A DNA stretch of 48,292 nt, taken from contig JBCBCY010000025.1 of assembly GCA_038530285.1 (NCBI GenBank), positions 1 to 48,292 of the forward strand. The letters are read 5' to 3'. The notes beneath the pieces were generated by a model. It saw nothing but the letters and a program-made list of their open reading frames with translations. It was not told the DNA's origin and searched no databases. How positions within the stretch are numbered: the stretch's first letter is position 1; the number at the start of each line of letters is the position of its first letter. The stretch is from JASJAR01 sp038530285 (GTDB lineage Bacteria; Pseudomonadota; Alphaproteobacteria; Rhodobacterales; Rhodobacteraceae). This document shows positions 16,169-24,254 of this stretch, piece by piece. Made by a program: the position numbers and the translations under genes.

Positions 16169-17815
16169 GTGATCACAAAACCTGACCTTCCCGCCCTTGC
16201 GGCCGGCATTTTGGCTGTTGCCGGGTCTGATATAGGCGGTTTGTGGCTGCGCGCCCGTGTTGACGGGGCCCGCGAGGCGGTTCTGGACGGCCTTGAAACG
16301 CTTGTGCCAGAGGGCCCGCGCATAAGCCCCGAGATGGACGATGTCGCGCTTTATGGCGGGATCGATGTTGCACAATCGCTTTCAGCGGGCCGCAGGGTGC
16401 TTGCAGAGGGCCTTTTGGCGCGACCCGGACGGGTGACGCTTGCGAGTGCTGAGCGCGCCGTGGGCGCGTTTTCCGCGCGTCTGGCAACGCATCTTGACGC
16501 GGCCTGCGCCCCAATGGTGGCATTGGACGAAGGTGCGGACCCCGAGGAGGCCCCTGCCCCTGCGCTGACCTGCCGGTTGGGCGTGTTTTTGGATTTGGAT
16601 GGTCTGCGCCCGTCCGACCTGACCCCAATGCCAAGACGAGATGACGTAGAACGCGCCCGCGCACTTTACCCAGGAACAACGGTTTCTGCCGCGTTAGAGA
16701 CTGATTTGGTGTCCATGGCCGCCCTTTATGGCGTGGCTGACCCACGCCTGGATCAAGTCGCGCGCGCGGCGGCCAAGGCCGCGGCCGCATTGGCAGGACG
16801 CCGCTTTGTCACTGCCGATGATCTGAGTGTCGCGGCGGCGCTGGTGATCGCTCCGCGCGGCACGCCGCCAGAAATGGTGAGCCAAGAGCCCCCTGCAGAG
16901 CAGAGTGCAGTCCAAGTGGAGCCAAATGGGGAGACAGAAGCCGACGGGTCAACAGAGGCGATGGGCGACACCGTCGAGGCGGCGCAGTACGTCGTTTTGC
17001 AGTGCGGGCTGACGGCGCTGACCGGAACCGCACCGCGCGCCGCATTTGGCTCGGGCCAGGGGTCTGCCAAGGCCAGTTTCGTCAGAGGACGGCCCCTGCC
17101 CCCGCGCGCAGGAGCCCTGGCAACCGGTCGCCGGATCGATCCGGTTGCATCCATTCGCGCCGCCCTGCCCTGGCAAAGGCTGCGCACATCCCCGCCGGGA
17201 CAGCGCCTGGCCCTGCGCAAATCTGACTTGCGGATACGGCGGTACGAAAACCGCACACAGCGCGTGGTGATCTTTGCGGTGGATGCGTCCGGGTCGCAGG
17301 CCGTCGCGCGCATGGCCGAGGCCAAGGGGGCTGTCGAATGTCTGCTGGCGGAGGCTTACCGCAGCCGCGATGAGGTTGCTTTGATCGCCTTTCGCAAGAC
17401 CAGCGCCGATATCCTGTTGCCCCCGACCCGCGCCTTGGTGCGTGCACGCAGCGCCCTGAGCGCGCTGCCGGGGGGTGGCGGAACACCCCTGGCGGCTGGT
17501 CTGATGGCCGCGTCGGGACTGGCCGCACAGGTTAAAAAGTCAGGGGCCACGCCGATGGTTGTTTTGTTGAGCGACGGGCGTGCCAATGTGACCTTGTCAG
17601 GCGCCGGTGGGCGCGCGCAAGCCCAGGCTGACGCTCAGATGGCTGCGCGCGCTTTGGGTCTGTCCGGCATTGAGTGTCTCGTGCTTGATACGTCCAGACG
17701 ACCCGAACAGGCGCTGGCAGAACTCGCATGCACCATGGGCGGGCGGTATGCAGCGCTTCCCAATGCGGATGCGCGCGCATTGTCGGCCGTCATCTCCGGC
17801 GCGCTGGACAGCTGA
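16169..17815 (+). CDS. bchD: Magnesium chelatase subunit D
   Basis: BchD is the inactive AAA+ partner of BchI with a C-terminal von Willebrand A (integrin I) domain, and it forms the platform of the Mg-chelatase motor complex. It starts at GTG 16169 behind GGCGGCGGAG. In its 548 residues the AAA-like part is followed by a low-complexity acidic/Pro linker (about 230-280) and a vWA domain with the metal-binding DASGS motif near residue 373 and a later GGTPL. It lies between bchI and bchO in one operon. Confidence 0.96.
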   Translation: MITKPDLPALAAGILAVAGSDIGGLWLRARVDGAREAVLDGLETLVPEGPRISPEMDDVALYGGIDVAQSLSAGRRVLAEGLLARPGRVTLASAERAVGAFSARLATHLDAACAPMVALDEGADPEEAPAPALTCRLGVFLDLDGLRPSDLTPMPRRDDVERARALYPGTTVSAALETDLVSMAALYGVADPRLDQVARAAAKAAAALAGRRFVTADDLSVAAALVIAPRGTPPEMVSQEPPAEQSAVQVEPNGETEADGSTEAMGDTVEAAQYVVLQCGLTALTGTAPRAAFGSGQGSAKASFVRGRPLPPRAGALATGRRIDPVASIRAALPWQRLRTSPPGQRLALRKSDLRIRRYENRTQRVVIFAVDASGSQAVARMAEAKGAVECLLAEAYRSRDEVALIAFRKTSADILLPPTRALVRARSALSALPGGGGTPLAAGLMAASGLAAQVKKSGATPMVVLLSDGRANVTLSGAGGRAQAQADAQMAARALGLSGIECLVLDTSRRPEQALAELACTMGGRYAALPNADARALSAVISGALDS

Positions 17816-17819
17816 CGCG

Positions 17820-18698
17820 GTGGAGTGGGCACGGGAGTGTGCAAGCTGGCCGCTGTCGGAGTATTCCAGCTTCGTCGATGTCCCGCCGCATCGTTGGCAC
17901 GTGCAGCGGCTTGGTACTGGACCAAGCCTGGTCTTGCTGCACGGGGCAGGCGGTGCCACCCAGAGTTTCAGGCATCTGGCACCCCTGCTGGCGGAACATT
18001 TTGACGTTGTGATGATGGATTTTCCCGGTCAGGGCTTCACCCGGCTTGGCACGCGGCAGCGGTCTGGATTGCGCGAGACCACGCAAGATATCTCGGCCCT
18101 GCTTGAGGCGCTCGAGGTGGACCCGAAGATGATCGTTGCGCATTCTGCCGGGGCTGCGGTGGCCTTGTCGTTGGCTGAAGCCCGGACGGGCCTTGCCGTT
18201 GTGGGCATCAACCCCGCGCTTAGACCATTCGAAGGTGTGGCCGGCTGGCTTTTTCCGGCCCTTGCAAAACTACTGGCATTGAACCCCTTTGTGCCGGGTA
18301 TTTTTGCGCGCCTGTCACGGGGTGCTGGCCGGGTAGAAGGGCTTTTGACGTCGACAGGTTCACGGCTCGACCCCGCGGGGACAGCACTTTACCAGCGTCT
18401 GATCGAGGATCGCGCCCATGTGGATGGGACGTTGCTGATGATGGCCAGTTGGAGTGTGAACGCTCTCCTGGAACGGTTGCCGCGCCTTTGCGTGCCGGTT
18501 CTGTTTTTGTTGGGAACCAGAGACGGTGCGGTCCCCAACCGGGTGGCCGAAGATGCCGCAGGTCTTTTGCCGAATGCCACTGTGCGTAAGTTTGCCATGC
18601 AGGGGCATCTGTTGCATGAAACCGCGCCAAAGGATGTTGCCGAGGCGGTCATTGCGTTTGCCGCTGAAGCCGGCGTCTATCAGCCGTCTAGCGCCTGA
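17820..18698 (+). CDS. bchO: BchO, alpha/beta hydrolase of the Mg-chelatase operon
   Basis: BchO is an alpha/beta-hydrolase-fold protein always found with bchID; its precise step in Mg-porphyrin formation is not settled. GTG 17820 (M-EWARECASW), five bases after the bchD stop, gives 292 residues and the usual N-terminus. The frame is open upstream inside bchD. Visible motifs are LLHGAGGATQSF near residue 40, the nucleophile elbow AHSAGAA near residue 105 and GHLLHE near residue 265. The last 19 bp overlap the 3' end of convergent parB, with no terminator between, which marks the joint between the photosynthesis cluster and the plasmid backbone. Confidence 0.93.
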   Translation: MEWARECASWPLSEYSSFVDVPPHRWHVQRLGTGPSLVLLHGAGGATQSFRHLAPLLAEHFDVVMMDFPGQGFTRLGTRQRSGLRETTQDISALLEALEVDPKMIVAHSAGAAVALSLAEARTGLAVVGINPALRPFEGVAGWLFPALAKLLALNPFVPGIFARLSRGAGRVEGLLTSTGSRLDPAGTALYQRLIEDRAHVDGTLLMMASWSVNALLERLPRLCVPVLFLLGTRDGAVPNRVAEDAAGLLPNATVRKFAMQGHLLHETAPKDVAEAVIAFAAEAGVYQPSSA

Positions 18699-19741
18699 AA
18701 GAACGCTTCCAGGGCTGCTTCCAACTGGTGCCGGTCGACGTCTGAAAAATCCCGCTCCGCCCGGATATCCACCCGACCGTCTGAGGCCATGCACCGCACC
18801 ATGCCACCGGGACCTTCATACCGGATCGAGGTCTTTGCGGAGGGTTTGGGCGCGCGTGGATCGCCAGGCGCCCCAGAAGGTGCCGGGGCCGTGAACGTGC
18901 GCAGCAATTCGACTTCCTTTGCCGCACTCGCAATCGGCATCGCCGTCAGCGCCTTGATCAGCCGTTTGGTCAAGGCCGCATCGGCTGACAAACGCTTTTC
19001 CAAGAGCAGCCCAAGGGACCGCGGGATCGCTTCGGGAAAGGTCAGATGATCCCCGATCAGGTCCAAAAGTGTGGCAAAGTGACCGATGTAATTGCGCTTC
19101 TGACGGCCCGCTGAGGCGTACAGGATCGCCACGGCACCTGCGACATCGGACACCTCGGTTTCGGGGTTTGCGGCGTATTTGCGCGCCAGGTCCGCCATCT
19201 CGGCAAAAGAGATATCGCGCCGCACCAGGTTTTCATCGACCATCTTGCGGTAGAGCGCTTCAAGCGCTTCGCCCGTTGCCATCAGACCTGCCGGGATGCG
19301 CGCATACCGCGGGTCGCGGGTTTCGGCCAGCAATTCGCGGTAGGCATTCAGGCGTCGGAAGCCCTGGACCAGTTCAAAAGCATCACCGTCCGTTTCGACC
19401 CGGATCGGGTTCGAAAGGCCGACGTCGCGGATTGAGGCTTTGAGCTCGTCAAGCTCCGGGTCACGTCGATCGGATCGGTCGCGCACCAGCTTGTCGGTCT
19501 TGATCGCATCGAGCGGGACCAGATCGACAATCAGACCTTCTTGTTTCAGACGCACAAACTCATGCGCCAGCCGGTCGTTTTCTTCGCGGATGGCTGCCTC
19601 AGCCGCTGCGCGGTCCGTCAGTGCGGCAGCATTTTCGCCAATGGCCGTCGCCATCGGGCCGCGGCGGTTGGGCTCTGTCGCCTCATCGGGCGCTTCATCG
19701 CCATCTGGAAAATCTATGTCAAAGATCCGTCGTTTGCTCAC
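18680..19741 (-). CDS. parB: ParB-family plasmid partition protein
   Basis: A 353-residue centromere-binding partition protein of the RepB/ParB type. It has a long charged N-terminus, then the ParB N-domain core (LDELKASIRDVGLSNPIRVE near 97-116; VQGFRRLNAYREL near 125-137), a central helix-turn-helix region (about 170-260) and a C-terminal dimerisation tail. The start ATG overlaps the parA stop by four bases, so parAB is one operon. Together with ParA it should segregate this plasmid at division. Its 3' end overlaps bchO by 19 bp. Confidence 0.93.
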   Translation of the reverse strand: MSKRRIFDIDFPDGDEAPDEATEPNRRGPMATAIGENAAALTDRAAAEAAIREENDRLAHEFVRLKQEGLIVDLVPLDAIKTDKLVRDRSDRRDPELDELKASIRDVGLSNPIRVETDGDAFELVQGFRRLNAYRELLAETRDPRYARIPAGLMATGEALEALYRKMVDENLVRRDISFAEMADLARKYAANPETEVSDVAGAVAILYASAGRQKRNYIGHFATLLDLIGDHLTFPEAIPRSLGLLLEKRLSADAALTKRLIKALTAMPIASAAKEVELLRTFTAPAPSGAPGDPRAPKPSAKTSIRYEGPGGMVRCMASDGRVDIRAERDFSDVDRHQLEAALEAFFQALDG

Positions 19742-21042
19742 TTGTCTTTCTCCAGCTCTTCCCAGACCCCATGAACACTGCCGATGAATTCATCGAAGGC
19801 GCGGTCGAAGGATGCGCGTGCGCGGCGCCAGGTCTCGCGGGTCATATCACGATAGTCGATTTCGTAGATCGATGACAGAAACCGGCCCGATTGCTCGACC
19901 GCGCGGGTCATCTCGATCGGATGCTCCGTCATCCGGTCGCCAAAGACGCGACCAAAGGCCGATTGCATGGCAAGGTGCAGATCATTGCCGGGCTCAAACC
20001 GCGTGAGCAGAAATCGAAGGTCATGAAATACCTTCGGCAGGGTGATTGTCCCCGCCGGGACGCCGGACTGGAACCGGCTTAAATCCTCCAGCGCTTCGGC
20101 CAACTGACCAATGAACGACGTTGTAGAATCGTACTCCCAATACCCCGGACCGGACGGAATATAGAGCATATCGGCCGCAAAGACCGCATTCATTGATTGA
20201 TAGCCAATCGCCGGTGGGCAGTCAAAAATGATCAGGTCATAGGCATCGTCGCTGAGCGTGTCGAGAAACCGGGACACGGCCGCAAAGAACGACCACTCGG
20301 GGTTCAGGTGCCGATACTGGGCGGAGGCGAATTCCACGAAGGCGGCATTGGCGCAAGACGGCACGATGTCGATCGTTGACCAGGGCGTTGGCTTGATGAA
20401 CTCGCTGCTTCGCAGATCACCGAGCCCCATATCCGTGATCGAGGCGGGCAGCGACCGGCGGGGCAGGGCGGTCCCGCTTTCTGCTCCCGATGGTCCCTGG
20501 TTCATCCGCGCGGTCTCCTGGGTCAGATCCCGCGCCATGATCCCCCAAACGGTGTATTCCTCGGTCACATCCGACAGGCCCATCGAATGGCTCAGCGTGG
20601 CTTGCGGATCAAAATCGATACACAGCACCCGGTAGCCTTCAAGGGCTGCGGCATGGGCAAAGTGCAGCGCCACGGTCGACTTGCCGGCCCCACCTTTGAA
20701 GTTCGCCACAGCCGCGCGCACCGCGCGCTGGCCTTTGGGACGATAGGGCAGAAGGGACTTGCGATTGATCTTCAACCGCCGGCGGATCTCATTGATCTCA
20801 TCCAATGTGTACCAGCGCTGGCGCCCGTCGGGTTCCACCTCGCCCTGGGGCAGGGACGGGTCTGCCGCCATCCGACCGCGCAGCGTCGATTGATTGACCC
20901 CAAAAATCAACTCCGCCAGTTCCCAGCTTGAAAACCGGCGCAGCGTCTTTTCCATCTCCGGCGAATAGGTTTCGCGCCGGATCCAGCTTTGCATCTTCAG
21001 CGATTGGGCCTGAAGGCGGGCCAAATCCGCATGGGTGTACAT
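19738..21042 (-). CDS. parA: ParA-family plasmid partition ATPase
   Basis: A 434-residue ParA ATPase of the long (type Ia, RepA-like) class. An N-terminal MerR-like helix-turn-helix (about 38-90) is followed by the deviant Walker A KGGAGKST near residue 117-124 and a Walker B IFDCPP. ATG 21042 (MYTHADLARLQ) has a GGGGAG site upstream, whereas the farther ATG 21081 has none. The N-terminal DNA-binding domain suggests ParA represses its own promoter in the 21043-21160 region. It is divergent from the replication initiator gene. Confidence 0.94.
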   Translation of the reverse strand: MYTHADLARLQAQSLKMQSWIRRETYSPEMEKTLRRFSSWELAELIFGVNQSTLRGRMAADPSLPQGEVEPDGRQRWYTLDEINEIRRRLKINRKSLLPYRPKGQRAVRAAVANFKGGAGKSTVALHFAHAAALEGYRVLCIDFDPQATLSHSMGLSDVTEEYTVWGIMARDLTQETARMNQGPSGAESGTALPRRSLPASITDMGLGDLRSSEFIKPTPWSTIDIVPSCANAAFVEFASAQYRHLNPEWSFFAAVSRFLDTLSDDAYDLIIFDCPPAIGYQSMNAVFAADMLYIPSGPGYWEYDSTTSFIGQLAEALEDLSRFQSGVPAGTITLPKVFHDLRFLLTRFEPGNDLHLAMQSAFGRVFGDRMTEHPIEMTRAVEQSGRFLSSIYEIDYRDMTRETWRRARASFDRAFDEFIGSVHGVWEELEKDK

Positions 21043-21108
21043 TTGTCTGCTCTCCCCGCTGGGACGTTCTTTGCCACTCATGTGTCATTTACGCTGATTT
21101 TGAACAAA

Positions 21109-21159
21109 GCGCAAAACACTATAAGCTTGAGATAGGCAAAATTCGCTTTTGCGCAAAAC
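21109..21159. promoter_or_regulatory. Palindrome and repeats near parA (candidate par operator or centromere)
   Basis: TTTTGCGCAAAA at 21147-21158 is a perfect 12-bp palindrome. Its half GCGCAAAAC recurs as a direct copy at 21109-21117, and GCAAAA/TTTTGC at 21136-21152 form a further inverted repeat. Position just upstream of parA suggests a ParA/ParB binding region, unproven. Confidence 0.45.
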
Positions 21160-21224
21160 CGTTGATGGAGCAGGAAAAACGCCCCCAACCGATTCGGCCC
21201 GTCTGACCAAAGCACTGCCACCCA

Positions 21225-21305
21225 TAGGGGACACCAAATGCAAGACCACGACATATAGGGTGACAAAACAAGCCTATTAGGGGACACTCTGGCTGTCACC
21301 TAATA
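21225..21305. repeat. Iteron-like repeats upstream of rep
   Basis: Four related copies occur: TAGGGGACAC (21225-21234), TAGGGTGACA (21256-21265), TAGGGGACAC (21278-21287), and an inverted TAGGTGACA (complement of 21294-21302). The last two form a larger inverted repeat, 12-bp arms at 21275-21286 and 21294-21305 with one mismatch and a 7-base loop. Such arrays are typical initiator-binding sites. Confidence 0.65.
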
Positions 21306-21457
21306 CCCAAAACCGTATTTTCATTCCTGAAAAATCAGGGTCTCAAACCCCAGTCTTGACAGAATCGCTTTTCCGGACGCAAATCAGGACACAGCAGCAA
21401 AGAACGCCGAGAATACGGCGAACAGACAGGGGCAGGTCGGAGTTTCCGGCCGATCAG

Positions 21458-22141
21458 ATGAACCAAACCAACCATGCCATCGGCGGGCGTTATTCTGCCG
21501 CCATCAAATATGACATCCTGACAGCGGTCGGTGCTTTGGCGCTGTCACAGGGCAAACATGACCAGCGCCGGTCCTTGCGGTTTCTGACGCTTGTCACCGC
21601 GCGCTACAACTGGCCGCGCAACCGGCTTGCGGTCGGCCAGCGTGAAATTGCGGCCCTGTGGCATTGCGATGAGCGTACGGTGAAACGCGAGATGGCCCAG
21701 CTGCGCGCGATGGGTTGGCTTGTGCTCAAACGGCAGGGGCGGCGGGGCCATGTCGCCGAATACGGGCTCGACATTGATAAGATCCAGTCCACCACCCGAC
21801 CGGTCTGGGCCGCGATTGGGCCGGACTTCACCCTGCGCCAAGAGGGCCTGCCAGACGGCAACGTCGTGCCTTTGACGCCGCGCGCGGACATACCCGCACC
21901 TGACCTGACCTCAGCCGACGAATGGGGCCTGACAGCGGCGCTGATCCACCGTGAGGACCCTGCAAGCTATGCGGCATGGATCCGACCGCTTCGGCGGGTG
22001 GGACGGTCAGGCGGGCGCCTGACGCTGGCCGCACCAAGCCGGTTTCATGCCGCTTACGTTGAAACCCATCTGAAATCGCGCCTGATCGCGGCGGCGCAAA
22101 CCGTTGATGCTGATATCGACGACATCGCCTTGACCTTTTAG
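21458..22141 (+). CDS. DnaA-like plasmid replication initiator
   Basis: Probably the replicase of this plasmid. From ATG 21458 (MNQTNHAIGGRYSAAIKYD) it has 227 residues; a TTG-initiated form from 21356 is possible but would start on the putative -35 box. A winged-helix region lies at about 45-110 (LAVGQREIAALWHCDERTVKREM). The C-terminal 70 residues (DPASYAAWIRPLR, APSRFHAAYVETHL) resemble domain I of chromosomal DnaA. There is no AAA+ ATPase domain. This architecture fits the DnaA-like plasmid replicases of Rhodobacterales. It is divergent from parAB across the iteron-like repeats. The compatibility subgroup cannot be told by eye. Confidence 0.88.
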   Translation: MNQTNHAIGGRYSAAIKYDILTAVGALALSQGKHDQRRSLRFLTLVTARYNWPRNRLAVGQREIAALWHCDERTVKREMAQLRAMGWLVLKRQGRRGHVAEYGLDIDKIQSTTRPVWAAIGPDFTLRQEGLPDGNVVPLTPRADIPAPDLTSADEWGLTAALIHREDPASYAAWIRPLRRVGRSGGRLTLAAPSRFHAAYVETHLKSRLIAAAQTVDADIDDIALTF

Positions 22142-22149
22142 CTGGCCCC

Positions 22150-22213
22150 AAATGAGCGGGTGCTTAATGGCCAGGCCGAAAATGAGCAGGCGCTAAACTC
22201 AGGCGCTAAACTC
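22150..22213. repeat. Degenerate repeats between rep and hemA (possible junction scar)
   Basis: Two imperfect direct copies of a motif around AAATGAGC-GGxGCTxAA lie at 22150-22167 and 22180-22196, each preceded by GGCC. A perfect 13-bp tandem repeat, AGGCGCTAAACTC, follows at 22188-22200 and 22201-22213. The 81-bp gap separates plasmid rep from PGC hemA, so it may be a scar of the recombination or insertion that joined them. No transposase remains. Confidence 0.6.
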
Positions 22214-22222
22214 TGGGGGCGT

Positions 22223-23434
22223 TTATGCCACCGCATGGGCCAGCGCGCATTGCCGCCAGAGCGATGACAGCGCCTGCACCAGATGTTCGATATCCTGGTC
22301 AGAATGCAGGGGCGACGGGGTGATCCGCAGCCGCTCGGTCCCTTTGGGCACCGTCGGATAGTTGATCGGCTGCACATAGACGCCCCAGTCATGCATCAGC
22401 ATGTCCGAAATCATCCGACATTTGACCGGGTCGCCGATCATCACCGGGATGATATGGCTGGCGTTCGGCATATGGGGGATCCCTTCGGCATCCAGACGCG
22501 CGCGCAGCTTTGCCACGCGGTCACGGTGGCGGGCGCGTTCCATCTCGCTGGCTTTCAGATGCGCGATTGAGGTTTTGGCCGCCGCGGCAACGGCCGGGGG
22601 CAGGGCGGTGGTGAAGATGAAGCCCGATGAAAACGACCGGATGAAGTCGCACAGCGCCTTTGATCCCGTCACATATCCGCCAAAGCAGCCGTAAGCCTTG
22701 CCCAGGGTGCCCTCGATCAGGGTAATGCGGTCCATCAGGCCTTCACGTTCGGCCACGCCGCCGCCGCGGGGGCCATACATGCCGACCGCGTGCACTTCGT
22801 CGATATAGGTCATGGCGCCGTGCTTTTCGGCCACATCGCAGATCTCGGCGATGGGGGCGATGTCACCGTCCATGGAATAGACGCTTTCAAAGGCGACGAT
22901 CTTGGGCCGACCCAGTTCAATCTGGCTGAGCTTGCGGTCGAGGTCTTCGGGGTCGTTGTGGTTCCAGATGACCTTATCAGCGCGACTGTGGCGAATGCCT
23001 TCGATCATGGAGGCATGGTTTGATGCATCCGACGCGATCACGGCACCGGGCAATCGACCGCCCAGGGTGGACAGCGCGGCCCAGTTCGACACATAGCCGG
23101 ATGTGAACAACAAGGCGGCTTCCTTGTTGTGAAGATCGGCCAGTTCAGCTTCCAACAACAGGTGGTGATGGTTCGTGCCGGAGATATTTCGTGTCCCACC
23201 TGCACCCGTGCCGCAGGCTTCCGCCGTTTCGGTCATGGCTGCGATGACATCGGGGTGCGTGCCCATCCCGAGATAATCGTTAGAGCACCAAACGGTGACC
23301 TCATCAGCGCCTTCGCCGTGATTTTTTGACCGTGGGAAGGCTTTGCTGCAGCGTTCAAGCTCGGCAAATATCCGGTAATTGCCTTCGGCCTTCAGCGTGT
23401 CGAGCTGGGCGTTGAAAAGCGCGTCAAAGTCCAT
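22223..23434 (-). CDS. hemA: 5-aminolevulinate synthase
   Basis: HemA condenses glycine and succinyl-CoA to 5-aminolevulinate (the C4 route), feeding tetrapyrroles. It is a PLP-dependent enzyme of 403 residues, with the cofactor lysine in LIEGTLGKAYGCFGG near residue 243 and the substrate loop YIDEVHAVGMYGPRGGG before it. It is the last gene of the bchF-hemA superoperon and overlaps puhE by 11 bp. Rhodobacterales usually carry a second chromosomal ALAS, so this copy probably supplies extra precursor for pigment. Confidence 0.97.
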   Translation of the reverse strand: MDFDALFNAQLDTLKAEGNYRIFAELERCSKAFPRSKNHGEGADEVTVWCSNDYLGMGTHPDVIAAMTETAEACGTGAGGTRNISGTNHHHLLLEAELADLHNKEAALLFTSGYVSNWAALSTLGGRLPGAVIASDASNHASMIEGIRHSRADKVIWNHNDPEDLDRKLSQIELGRPKIVAFESVYSMDGDIAPIAEICDVAEKHGAMTYIDEVHAVGMYGPRGGGVAEREGLMDRITLIEGTLGKAYGCFGGYVTGSKALCDFIRSFSSGFIFTTALPPAVAAAAKTSIAHLKASEMERARHRDRVAKLRARLDAEGIPHMPNASHIIPVMIGDPVKCRMISDMLMHDWGVYVQPINYPTVPKGTERLRITPSPLHSDQDIEHLVQALSSLWRQCALAHAVA

Positions 23435-24239
23435 GGTATCCCCCCGATGGTGGTGGGGCCGGGGCCCCCTTCTTGGTGTTGGTTGCAGCCGGGATCATCC
23501 AGCGCCAGAGCTTTTCGTCCGGCAATGACAGGATCATCAGCCAATGTTCTAAAAGGGCCAGCGCGGTGATCGCGCTGAGCAAGGCATATTGCACATGCCC
23601 TGTGGTCGCCGCGAGGTTCAGCCAAAAACCCAGAGCGAGCGTCAGCAAGGTCACAGACCCCGGAAACACCCAGTTCAGGCGCCTGATACGCATATGCGAC
23701 GGCAAATGCAGCATCGGTCCGGGCAGGAATTCCGTGTTGATCTTCGGCACGCCGAAAAACAGGTTCAGCTTGGCCGACACGCGCGCCACGAAAAGGACGG
23801 CAAAGGTCAAAACCGTGGTCTGGTTGACCGCGTCGCGGGACAAAAGCGCGATGGCGACCAGCGCGGTGACGAGCAACAGCTCGTGATAGGCAATTGTGCC
23901 CCAGGCGCGTCGGAACCGGTCCCATCCGACGGTGCCTTCGGGGCAGGGGGCCCGGTTGGGTCCCGCGATCAGACCGGTGAGAAACGCCAGTTCGATCCAA
24001 CCCCAAAGGGCCAGGGCGGCGACAAAGCCAATCCAGGCGCCACCGGCGCTGGCATCAGGCAAAGACGCCATCAGCGCGACAACCCCGGCGAAAAACACCG
24101 GGCTGGCCAGAAGGGCTGTCATCACGTGGCCATCGGGGCTTTGGTTGTCGGCCCGGCGCACAACCCACAAGATCGCCCCGGTGGAGAACCACCAGAGAAA
24201 AAGCGCGAAGAGCGCGGCGATCCAAGGGTTGGCGATCAT
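23424..24239 (-). CDS. puhE: PuhE, photosynthetic complex assembly membrane protein
   Basis: A 271-residue polytopic membrane protein with about seven hydrophobic segments, beginning MIANPWIAALFALFLWW. PuhE lies downstream of acsF and before hemA in Rhodobacterales clusters and has been linked to the level of bacteriochlorophyll and assembly of the RC-LH1 core. Its 3' end overlaps hemA, and 15 bp separate it from acsF. Confidence 0.92.
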   Translation of the reverse strand: MIANPWIAALFALFLWWFSTGAILWVVRRADNQSPDGHVMTALLASPVFFAGVVALMASLPDASAGGAWIGFVAALALWGWIELAFLTGLIAGPNRAPCPEGTVGWDRFRRAWGTIAYHELLLVTALVAIALLSRDAVNQTTVLTFAVLFVARVSAKLNLFFGVPKINTEFLPGPMLHLPSHMRIRRLNWVFPGSVTLLTLALGFWLNLAATTGHVQYALLSAITALALLEHWLMILSLPDEKLWRWMIPAATNTKKGAPAPPPSGGYHGL

Positions 24240-24254
24240 TGGGGCAAACGCTCC

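Larger units (their letters stand above)
21043..21457. other. parA-rep intergenic region, candidate replication origin
   Basis: The only stretch over 300 bp without a gene. It separates divergent parA and rep, is visibly richer in A/T than its surroundings, and holds a palindrome near parA, four iteron-like copies of a TAGGgGACA motif, a small inverted repeat (CCTGA/TCAGG at 21326-21339) and a TTGACA at 21356 that may be a rep promoter box. An origin and/or autoregulatory region here is inferred from DnaA-like plasmid organisation. Confidence 0.65.
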
